NCBI GenBank assembly: GCA_002400805.1
Contig: NVRG01000144.1
Coordinates: 1-7,204 of the forward strand
Direction: 5' to 3'
DNA length: 7,204 bases
DNA from: Gammaproteobacteria bacterium
GTDB taxonomy: Bacteria; Pseudomonadota; Gammaproteobacteria; Nitrosococcales; Methylophagaceae
The notes under the pieces were generated by a model that saw only the letters and a program-made list of their open reading frames with translations, did not search any database and was not told the origin of the DNA. This document shows, one piece after another, positions 1 to 4,704 of this stretch. The first letter of the stretch is position 1. Every line of letters begins with the position of its first letter. Made by a program: the position numbers and the translations under genes.

Positions 1-44
1 ACATATCTCACGGCGAGGCAGTTGAGCCGCTATGCAGGATTTAA
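1..44 (+). CDS. 3' tail of an unknown cassette gene (partial)
   Basis: One reading frame is open from the left edge and ends at the TAA at 42-44, giving a tail ending GEAVEPLCRI. This frame is preferred because its stop lies inside the left core box ATTTAAC of the first attC. The lipoprotein and both unknown-protein cassettes downstream end in the same way. A second frame stays open through the attC to about position 96 and cannot be excluded. Too little is present to identify a product. Confidence 0.4.
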   Translation, partial: ISHGEAVEPLCRI

Positions 45-98
45 CAAGTTTGTGAATTATACGTTCGCAAGCTCACGAAAATTACAAAAGCGTTAAAT
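39..98 (+). other. attC recombination site 1 (60 bp)
   Basis: The site starts with ATTTAAC (39-45) and ends with GTTAAAT (92-98), which are exact reverse complements and fit the integron core boxes RYYYAAC and GTTRRRY. Inside them, TTTGTGAAT pairs with ATTACAAA apart from one extra G, the pattern of an extrahelical base. Three-base unpaired spacers (AAG and AGC) separate the outer and inner stems. A TTCG/CGAA pair closes the terminal loop. Length and folding are those of a short, probably functional attC. It separates the unknown upstream cassette from the lipoprotein cassette. Confidence 0.82.
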
Positions 99-112
99 AG
101 TTAGGGATTTAT

Positions 113-727
113 ATGTTTTACGAAAAAAATGTGTTTACTGGTTCGTTGTTAGTTCTAGCTCTTTCTGGCTGTGCGGGGGTACCGCAATATAAGGATGCTA
201 GTGGCCCTAATACAGCAAAACTGCGTTTAACAATGGAAGAGCCAATTATTTCATATCTATATTTGGGTACAGTTGAATTGGAGACGTGCAAGCAGAAGTC
301 AGGATTTCAATGGGTGTCCGGAGGAAATGATAGTTATCGAACTAAAAGGGTAGATATGCTCGGCTCTAAACCAAATGGTGACGGAACAATCGAATATGTT
401 ATCCATGCAGGACAAGGGATTGCTGCCGTTCCCATTCAACATATTGCAAAGCTTAATGCAGCTGAAATTCTTCTCTCAACAGGTTGGGCCATAAAGCCTC
501 ACATTGCTAACAAACAACCAGGTCTTTGTCCATCTCCTGGTTTCGTTCCGGAAGCGGGTGGCCAGTATGAAGTCAGCTACAAGGTTTTGCCTGGCAAGTG
601 CGAAACGAAAATTTATGAGTTACTTCGAGATGACTCTGGTATTAAAAAAGTAGATGTAACTGATAAGTTGGGAATCTACGTGTCTCCCACAGATCAAAAA
701 GGACAGTATACTTGTACAGAATCTTAA
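113..727 (+). CDS. Cassette-encoded lipoprotein of unknown function
   Basis: This encodes a 204-aa protein with a type II (lipoprotein) signal peptide: a short N-region, a hydrophobic core at about residues 8-18, and a lipobox L-S-G-C with C20 as the expected lipidated cysteine. It should therefore be exported by Sec and anchored in the inner or outer membrane. Residue 21 is Ala, not Asp, so nothing signals inner-membrane retention. The mature part has four further cysteines (C59, C139, C163, C201), compatible with two disulfides in the periplasm, and no domain I can name. The ATG at 113 lies 15 bp after the attC 1 core box, with a modest AGGG sequence about 6 bp upstream. The TAA stop is inside the left box of attC 2, so the gene fills one cassette. 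It may be read from a promoter in an upstream cassette. Lipoprotein identity is well supported; function is unknown. Confidence 0.85.
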   Translation: MFYEKNVFTGSLLVLALSGCAGVPQYKDASGPNTAKLRLTMEEPIISYLYLGTVELETCKQKSGFQWVSGGNDSYRTKRVDMLGSKPNGDGTIEYVIHAGQGIAAVPIQHIAKLNAAEILLSTGWAIKPHIANKQPGLCPSPGFVPEAGGQYEVSYKVLPGKCETKIYELLRDDSGIKKVDVTDKLGIYVSPTDQKGQYTCTES

Positions 728-832
728 CGAGGGTATGTACTTGAAAAATACTCCGATCGCCAATTTGTGTTTTCATTTTATTGCAGCACAAATTGACTCA
801 CTCCGTTTTTTCAAGTGATACTGGAGTTAACT
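722..832 (+). other. attC recombination site 2 (111 bp, long, diverged core)
   Basis: This long imperfect palindrome lies between the lipoprotein stop and the next start. Left box TCTTAAC (722-728) and right box GTTAACT (826-832) share TTAAC but are not fully complementary, and the right box departs from GTTRRRY. Inner arms are strong: ACTTGAAAAA (739-748) pairs with TTTTTCAAGT (807-816), and CAATTTGTG (761-769) pairs perfectly with CACAAATTG (787-795), leaving a 17-nt loop. Nested arms with mismatched segments resemble long chromosomal-integron attC sites. The GGAG at 823-826 also serves as a possible ribosome binding site for the gene at 837. Confidence 0.68.
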
Positions 833-836
833 CAAT

Positions 837-1283
837 ATGGCTGTATATCAAGTAACAATATTTTTCGTGCCAGAAGTCTGGCACCAAAACAGTGGTAGCG
901 TAGATGCGCTTCTCACCGATGAAGGGTGTTTTGATGCGTCAAATATATGGTCAATCAGTTCTCAACGTGATTCGGTAAAGGAAATATTCAATAAGACCTT
1001 CAGTTCTTATAATAAAACATTTTGGAAATCGGAAGGCGAAAGTGACTATAGTATTGATGAGGACGACGAAGGCAACGTAGAGTGCGTTAGGGCAAGAGTG
1101 GATGGTAGGAATTATGCTCATGAAGAACTGCAGCGCATTTTGAGCCTAGCTCATGTTTGTGAATGTGTACTCTATTTTCCTGAGTTTGAAAAAATATTGG
1201 AACCTTCAGTAAATGCTCTAGAACCCTTAGAATTGCTAGTAAAGCGATCGAGAGCTTATAAATGGAAACTGGACAAGAGTTAA
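837..1283 (+). CDS. Cassette-encoded small soluble protein, unknown function
   Basis: This encodes a 148-aa protein with no signal peptide and no membrane segment, so it is probably cytoplasmic. I do not recognise its family. The N-terminus (VYQVTIFFVPEVW) looks like a beta strand. A very acidic stretch with DEDDEG lies around residues 74-79. It is followed by a strand and helix (about 81-106) and a Cys-x-Cys pair (C108, C110) before a hydrophobic strand. The C-terminus is basic (RSRAYKWKLDK). The ATG lies only 4 bp after the attC 2 core box, with GGAG ten bases upstream, and the TAA stop is inside the left box of attC 3. Single-gene cassettes of this size often encode toxins, immunity or antiphage factors, but nothing in this sequence proves such a role. 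Confidence 0.75.
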   Translation: MAVYQVTIFFVPEVWHQNSGSVDALLTDEGCFDASNIWSISSQRDSVKEIFNKTFSSYNKTFWKSEGESDYSIDEDDEGNVECVRARVDGRNYAHEELQRILSLAHVCECVLYFPEFEKILEPSVNALEPLELLVKRSRAYKWKLDKS

Positions 1284-1360
1284 CAAGGCCCAACAGAGCG
1301 TTGGTTCTCCATTACGCCTGCGGCTTCAATACAAACCACCGCCTGTGGGCGACGTTAGAC
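1278..1360 (+). other. attC recombination site 3 (83 bp)
   Basis: The left box AGTTAAC (1278-1284) contains the stop codon of the upstream gene. The right box GTTAGAC (1354-1360) is a perfect GTTRRRY core. The arms just inside match well: the left arm from GCCCAACAGAGCG to TTGGTT (about 1288-1306) pairs with the right arm from AACCACCG to TGTGGGC (about 1335-1350), with one or two extra bases in the left arm of the kind expected as extrahelical bases. GC-rich arms flanked by AT-rich genes are typical of cassette sites. Confidence 0.78.
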
Positions 1361-1373
1361 TCCCGAGTTGCCC

Positions 1374-1829
1374 ATGAATAAGCAAAAAAGACTAAATAAT
1401 TTTATGGCCGATTTGGGAGGTTTTCTAGAAAGATATTATTCTAGCGCAATCGACCAAATGACCAAGGAAGAAAAAGAGGATTGGATTATCCTTAGAATTG
1501 AAGGTCCTCATGATTCTGTCATTGAAATGTGGACGGAAGGGGCTGAGGTTACGATAATATTTTCTGAATCTCATTGGCATATAGATGATTACAATGATCC
1601 TTGTGATTACAGCACCATATATGAAAACACAATCGATGGTGTCATGGAGGTACTTCAAGAAAAGACAGGAACGTATTCCTGCTGGAGTGGTGGAGAAGCA
1701 ATAGGGGACGCTTCATTCGGAGATTGTACATCAGAACAGATTATTGAGTCGGCTCAAGGTAATTTCAAAGCCTTTGATGAAATCAGAATTAAAAGATGGG
1801 CAAATGAACTGGAGATAATAAAGGTCTAA
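1374..1829 (+). CDS. Cassette-encoded small acidic protein, unknown function
   Basis: This encodes a 151-aa acidic protein with no signal peptide or membrane segment. The ATG at 1374 is preferred over the in-frame TTG at 1368, although neither has a clear ribosome binding site; the cassette core box ends only 13 bp upstream. The first 35 residues look helical (NNFMADLGGFLERYYSSAIDQ). Beta strands follow (WIILRIE, VIEMWTE, EVTIIFS), then SHWHIDDY and a Gly/Cys-rich stretch around TGTYSCWSGGE (residues 98-108). Cysteines are C77, C103 and C118. The alternating strand layout recalls small immunity-type proteins, but I cannot assign a family and this is only an impression. The TAA stop is inside the left box of attC 4, so the gene is a complete cassette passenger. 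Confidence 0.75.
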   Translation: MNKQKRLNNFMADLGGFLERYYSSAIDQMTKEEKEDWIILRIEGPHDSVIEMWTEGAEVTIIFSESHWHIDDYNDPCDYSTIYENTIDGVMEVLQEKTGTYSCWSGGEAIGDASFGDCTSEQIIESAQGNFKAFDEIRIKRWANELEIIKV

Positions 1830-1889
1830 TAAGAGTTTGAATATTGAATCGGCGGAGAATCCGACTCACAAATCAAACAGGCGTTAGCA
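1824..1889 (+). other. attC recombination site 4 (66 bp)
   Basis: Left box GTCTAAT (1824-1830), containing the upstream TAA stop, pairs over most of its length with the right box GTTAGCA (1883-1889). Inner arms are GTTTGA (1835-1840) with TCAAAC (1873-1878), and GAATCGG (1846-1852) with CCGACTC (1861-1867; one mismatch), leaving a short loop. The core boxes depart slightly from consensus at the last base on the left and the final two bases on the right, but position, size and nested stems fit attC. Confidence 0.7.
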
Positions 1890-2056
1890 TTTTTTATGTC
1901 CGCTTTGGCTTATCAGGATAGTTTTAGGCATTGTCACTGATGTCCGATTTGTGGAACGAGCCGCCGCATGTAAAGGGCTGTAGGAATGAATATCCTCTGG
2001 TATACTCTAACAAGATATTTTAAAACGACGCAAAAACTACGCGTCTCAATAGTGCG
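1884..2056 (+). other. Gene cassette without a convincing ORF (promoter cassette)
   Basis: This is the 173-bp unit between the cut points of attC 4 and attC 5, so it behaves as one cassette. It has no ORF with a ribosome binding site: one ATG (1896) gives 14 codons, and another (1940-2023) gives 27 codons but runs through the attC. It does hold a good extended -10 promoter just before attC 5, pointing into the reductase gene. Non-coding cassettes that supply promoters are known in chromosomal integrons; assigning that role here is inference. Confidence 0.55.
1998..2006 (+). promoter_or_regulatory. Extended -10 promoter upstream of the reductase
   Basis: TGGTATACT combines the extended -10 TG motif with TATACT, a five-of-six match to TATAAT. 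No good -35 box lies 16-18 bp upstream, as is common for extended -10 promoters. Transcription would begin near 2013, inside attC 5, and read into the TTG-started reductase gene with its strong ribosome binding site. Confidence 0.5.
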
Positions 2057-2062
2057 TTAGAA
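2005..2062 (+). other. attC recombination site 5 (58 bp)
   Basis: Left box CTCTAAC (2005-2011) and right box GTTAGAA (2056-2062) share the complementary pair TCTAAC/GTTAGA. Inside, TATT segments pair imperfectly and GACGC pairs with GCGTC to close the loop. The size is typical of the shortest attC sites. The last bases of the right box are also the first bases of the ribosome binding site for the next gene. Confidence 0.72.
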
Positions 2063-2067
2063 AGGAG
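2061..2067 (+). promoter_or_regulatory. Ribosome binding site fixing a TTG start
   Basis: AAAGGAG lies six bases upstream of the TTG at 2074 and partly overlaps the attC 5 core box. It supports TTG as the start codon, because there is no upstream in-frame ATG and the Rossmann strand MKVVITG begins right there. Confidence 0.75.
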
Positions 2068-2073
2068 CGTATT

Positions 2074-3057
2074 TTGAAAGTTGTCATCACAGGTGCCACC
2101 GGCTTTATTGCGCAACACATCATCAATGAATTACTTTCTCATGATCATTCTGTTCGTGGTACGGTGCGCAATATTGATTCGGCAGATATCGCTAATACAC
2201 CTTTAGAAAATATCGAATTGGTTGAAGCTAATTTACTTGAAGATGACGGTTGGGACAAAGCCTTCGAAGGTGTCGATGCCGTATTTCATACGGCATCACC
2301 TGTATTAATGGATGTAACTGAAGATGAGTTAATCGGCCCCGCAGTGGAAGGCACTCAACGAGTGCTTAAAGCAGCTGCTAAGGCAGGCGTAAAGCGCATT
2401 GTGCTTACTTCGTCGACTGCGGCGATTGTTAACACTGATGCTGATGTGTTTACCGAGGCACAGTGGTCTGAACCCGATAAATGCAGTCCCTACCCAAAAA
2501 GCAAAACGCTTGCTGAAAAAGCAGCCTGGGATTTTATTGCCTCATTGCCAGAAGATGACCGCCCTGAGCTGGTTACTTGTAACCCCTGTGTAGTGTTCGG
2601 GCCTGTGTTATCTAACAAGGTATCTTCTTCTTTAACCATTATTCAAAAGTTAATGGAGCGAAGCATGCCTGCTGTGCCGGGTATCGGGTTTTCGATTGTT
2701 GATGTACGTGATGTAGCAATTGCGCATAGACTGGCCCTGGAAACGCCTGAAGCAGCTGGTAATCGGTATTTATTAATGTCAGAATTCTATTGGTTAAAAG
2801 ATATAGCCCATCTGTTATCTGATACATTTAAGGCACAGGGTTTTAAACCACCCACGATGCGAATTCCCTACCCTATTCTTTGGCTAGTTGCCCAGTTCAA
2901 CCCTATGGCTAAGTCAGTACTCAATGATGTAGGCAAACAAACGATACTGGACGCATCTAAAGCCAAAACCGAATTGGGTTGGCAACCAAGGCAGGTTAAA
3001 AATTCCATAATTGAATCAGCACAAAGCATGGTTGACAGGAAACTGATTAAACCGTGA
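2074..3057 (+). CDS. NAD(P)-dependent extended short-chain dehydrogenase/reductase (dihydroflavonol-4-reductase/aldehyde reductase-like)
   Basis: This encodes a 327-aa cytosolic oxidoreductase, full length for the extended SDR family. The N-terminal nucleotide-binding motif GATGFIA (residues 7-13) follows strand KVVIT. Ala at 13 replaces the third Gly, as is often seen in this branch. GTVR (residues 29-32) puts Arg after the second strand, which favours NADPH. The catalytic set is visible as LTSST (111-115) and YPKSK, with Y140 and K144 forming the YxxxK pair. NPCVVFGP (170-177) is the usual substrate-side strand, and the C-terminus (TELGWQPR) closes the domain. Family members reduce aldehydes, ketones or dihydroflavonol-like carbonyls; the substrate cannot be told. 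The start is TTG with AAAGGAG six bases upstream. It is the largest gene in the array, read from the promoter in the preceding cassette, and its stop (TGA) is about 80 bp before the decayed attC-like site. Confidence 0.92.
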   Translation: MKVVITGATGFIAQHIINELLSHDHSVRGTVRNIDSADIANTPLENIELVEANLLEDDGWDKAFEGVDAVFHTASPVLMDVTEDELIGPAVEGTQRVLKAAAKAGVKRIVLTSSTAAIVNTDADVFTEAQWSEPDKCSPYPKSKTLAEKAAWDFIASLPEDDRPELVTCNPCVVFGPVLSNKVSSSLTIIQKLMERSMPAVPGIGFSIVDVRDVAIAHRLALETPEAAGNRYLLMSEFYWLKDIAHLLSDTFKAQGFKPPTMRIPYPILWLVAQFNPMAKSVLNDVGKQTILDASKAKTELGWQPRQVKNSIIESAQSMVDRKLIKP

Positions 3058-3094
3058 TATTGTTCTAATCTAACTGAATGATTAAATTTTCTGA

Positions 3095-3122
3095 TTCACT
3101 GACTATTATTAGTCTAGGTGAA
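3095..3122. terminator. Hairpin after the reductase gene, possible terminator
   Basis: TTCAC/GTGAA and GACTA/TAGTC form a two-part stem with a TTAT loop and small internal asymmetry, 38 bp after the reductase stop. There is no T tract on either side, so it is not a classical intrinsic terminator. It could also be a decayed cassette-type structure. Confidence 0.3.
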
Positions 3123-3135
3123 AAAGGTCGAGTCT

Positions 3136-3189
3136 TTCTAACAAAGGCAGGCAATCTGCGGGCGTTGAACGAATGGCCGCTTGTAGAAT
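3136..3189. other. Degenerate attC-like palindrome
   Basis: TTCTAACAA at 3136-3144 is mirrored by TTGTAGAA at 3181-3188, complementary except for one missing T. GGC (3146-3148) and GCC (3176-3178) pair further in. On the + strand the left box TTCTAAC is good, but the right box has decayed to GTAGAAT. On the minus strand the end reads GTTAGAA, identical to the core of attC 5, so the orientation is uncertain. It probably marks the last, inactivated cassette boundary of the array. The rest of 3058-3361 shows the hairpin at 3095 and nothing else I can name. Confidence 0.42.
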
Positions 3190-3361
3190 ATTAACGTTCT
3201 ATCTGAAACCCCACAAACGACTATAAAGTGAAAGAACTTGCCTCTGGCGCCGACACCCAAATGGCGGCAATATAAACAGTGCAGCCTCCAATGAAAATAA
3301 GAAAAAAAGGTATGATGTAGCTCTAATTTCCGTCAATGCATTCCCTATATTTTTCGAGACC

Positions 3362-4114
3362 TTAGTTGCTATCGACAACATTGGCCTCAGCCGAGGAGAC
3401 TTCAGCTAAACCCTTCAAATTATTGATTATCTGAGTCAGTTCTTCACTGCTAAAGACGGGGGTCTGCAGTCTAATCTGAAAAATATGAATTTGAGGGATT
3501 GATCCGACAATTACGCCACCTATGTCAGCAGCAATTTTTCTTATTATTACATCCGAAGTTCCAGGTACAACTCCAATTATCACTTCATCGGAAGCTGCCG
3601 GCTGGCCACTCAGTGGATCCATTACACTAATCGTTCGATCTGCAGGTCTCATTCCTAAGGGAAGTGAAGAGATGCACAGCTCATGGGGGTCTGAGGTTAC
3701 TACGGTGATGCCTTGCATTCCTGAGACAGAAACTGAAAGGCAATCACCTATTGCCAAACCGTTAGTGTTAATGGAAGCTGTGCCTACAAAAAGACCATCG
3801 CCAGCGGTAAAATCTCCATCTGTACCACTATCTTGTAGCGTTGTGATCACAACCTTGTCCAGAATAACGTCTAATAGAAAGCTTTTATCCACACCCACTA
3901 CTGTAGCTACAAAATTTACTGTGGTCGTCGTATCAGGTTTAAGCTTCGGTGGTGATACGCTATGTATTATTAGCTTAATTTCCTCAGAAATAGATTGTCC
4001 AGTCACGCGAGTCATTGCGCTTGTTTCTTCACTAGAAGCAATCGTTCCGTCGGCGTAGAATATATCCAAAAGAAAAATTGTCACTAAAATAGCACATCGT
4101 TTTGTCTTTGGCAT
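3362..4114 (-). CDS. Secreted protein with choice-of-anchor-like domain and subtilisin-type propeptide; lacks protease domain
   Basis: This encodes a 250-aa protein. Residues 1-22 form a Sec signal peptide (KTKR, then a hydrophobic core AILVTIFLLDIFY). Residues about 45-150 look like a beta-sandwich with the motif DSGTDGDFTAGDG (95-107), seen in 'choice-of-anchor'-type extracellular domains; C125 and C147 could form a disulfide. Residues about 176-245 (EVIIGVVPGTS, IAADIGGVIVGSIP, IFQIRL, then a helix and AEVSSAEANVV) match the layout of the inhibitory propeptide of S8 (subtilisin/thermitase-like) proteases. Family members carry the Asp-His-Ser catalytic domain right after this, but here the frame stops after VVDSN. 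The next 160 bp in all minus-strand frames show no Asp, His or Ser catalytic motif, so the gene appears 3'-truncated. A weak AAGAGA precedes the ATG. The leftover may act as a protease inhibitor, or be a remnant. Domain assignments are by recognition, not search. Confidence 0.7.
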   Translation of the reverse strand: MPKTKRCAILVTIFLLDIFYADGTIASSEETSAMTRVTGQSISEEIKLIIHSVSPPKLKPDTTTTVNFVATVVGVDKSFLLDVILDKVVITTLQDSGTDGDFTAGDGLFVGTASINTNGLAIGDCLSVSVSGMQGITVVTSDPHELCISSLPLGMRPADRTISVMDPLSGQPAASDEVIIGVVPGTSDVIIRKIAADIGGVIVGSIPQIHIFQIRLQTPVFSSEELTQIINNLKGLAEVSSAEANVVDSN

Positions 4115-4349
4115 AAGCGAGTCTCTTTATGACTTTGTGCCTATTAAAGGCTTTGAAATTAAGCCTACGAAGATAGTGCATCCCAACTAAAACTCGTTTT
4201 TCTATGACGGGGTATCAAGGTCTCCAGTATTTTCTATTTCTAAACAGAAGTGATCCGTGTAATGGCAGGTACTACATGATCCCGCCGCTATCTCCTCAGA
4301 TAGTTCTAATATTACTCATTGAGTGTAGCTCATGTTTTGTTAGTGCAAT

Positions 4350-4377
4350 TTGACAAAAGCATGTCGAACAATGTAGT
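4350..4377 (+). promoter_or_regulatory. Possible promoter for the 38-codon ORF
   Basis: TTGACA (4350-4355) is a perfect -35 box. TGTAGT (4372-4377) matches the -10 box at four of six positions after a 16-bp spacer. The -35 lies within an imperfect hairpin (CATGTTTTGT at 4331-4340 with ACAAAAGCATG at 4353-4363). It is placed 50 bp before the strong ribosome binding site of the small ORF. The -10 is weak, so this is tentative. Confidence 0.35.
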
Positions 4378-4428
4378 GGCATACTAAATTTGGCCACCGA
4401 GTTAGAGGTGATATAAAGGAGGCATTCG

Positions 4429-4545
4429 ATGTCCGCTTTAATGAAAAACAAGGGGTTCCGCGAATACCCGATTTTGACTGCTCAGTGGAAGAACGAGCCT
4501 TTTCCCCCAGCATCCCAATCGGCCACTTTTTCAGGCTTCGGATAG
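4429..4545 (+). CDS. Possible 38-aa small protein
   Basis: A 38-codon ORF has AAAGGAGG (4415-4422) six bases before its ATG, one of the strongest ribosome binding sites in the window, and ends with TAG. The peptide starts MSALMKNKGFREYP and ends ATFSGFG. It has no signal peptide, membrane segment or family I know. It is the only coding candidate in 4115-4704. A TTGACA box lies upstream, and a 17-bp perfect inverted repeat begins 8 bp after the stop. It could be a true small protein, a leader peptide, or the start of a gene whose rest has been lost. Confidence 0.4.
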   Translation: MSALMKNKGFREYPILTAQWKNEPFPPASQSATFSGFG

Positions 4546-4552
4546 CTCAATA

Positions 4553-4629
4553 CTATGAATATGCGGAGTGATTTCATAGGAAATGCTTTCTATAGAGGCT
4601 TAAACCACTACAACTCCGCATATTCATAG
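4553..4629. repeat. 77-bp element with perfect 17-bp inverted repeats
   Basis: The arm from CTATGAATA to TGCGGAGT (4553-4569) is matched exactly in reverse complement at 4613-4629. The 43-bp core has its own smaller hairpin: ATAGGAAA, then TGC, then TTTCTAT, with one missing base. No T tract follows, so it is not a plain terminator. It could be a small non-autonomous repeat element, a recombinase-bound site, or an mRNA structure ending the small ORF transcript. Confidence 0.65.
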
Positions 4630-4659
4630 ACTCTACATATCCTCGAAAAGTTCACTATC

Positions 4660-4694
4660 GCTCTGTAGCCTGTATGTAATAAGGCCTGTAGAGC
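4660..4694. repeat. Imperfect hairpin downstream of the large recombinase
   Basis: GCTCT/AGAGC and GCCT/AGGC pair around a 10-nt loop with unpaired bases between the two stems. It lies just past the minus-strand stop of the large recombinase (4705). It might act as a terminator or RNA stabiliser, but no T run follows on the minus strand. Confidence 0.3.
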
Positions 4695-4704
4695 ACCCAC
4701 TTGT

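Noticed and set aside
1940..2023. 27-codon ORF inside the short cassette
   Set aside because: It has no ribosome binding site and runs through the left half of attC 5, unlike the TAA-in-box pattern of the first four attC sites.
3068..3170. A 103-bp attC made of ATCTAAC (3068) and GTTGAAC (3164)
   Set aside because: Both end boxes fit the core consensus, but the sequences just inside them do not pair, so no attC fold forms. The shorter palindrome at 3136-3189 explains the region better.
3199..3381. Minus-strand 60-codon ORF with a hydrophobic stretch followed by RRQR, reminiscent of a C-terminal sorting signal
   Set aside because: It overlaps the end of the secreted-protein gene in another frame, has no ribosome binding site, and the hydrophobic stretch holds a Glu. 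At most it is a remnant of a lost protease C-terminus; not supported enough to annotate.
3522..4058. Plus-strand 178-codon ORF
   Set aside because: It is antisense to the secreted-protein gene, has low-complexity S/T/V/P composition and no known motif; it mirrors the coding bias of the opposite strand.
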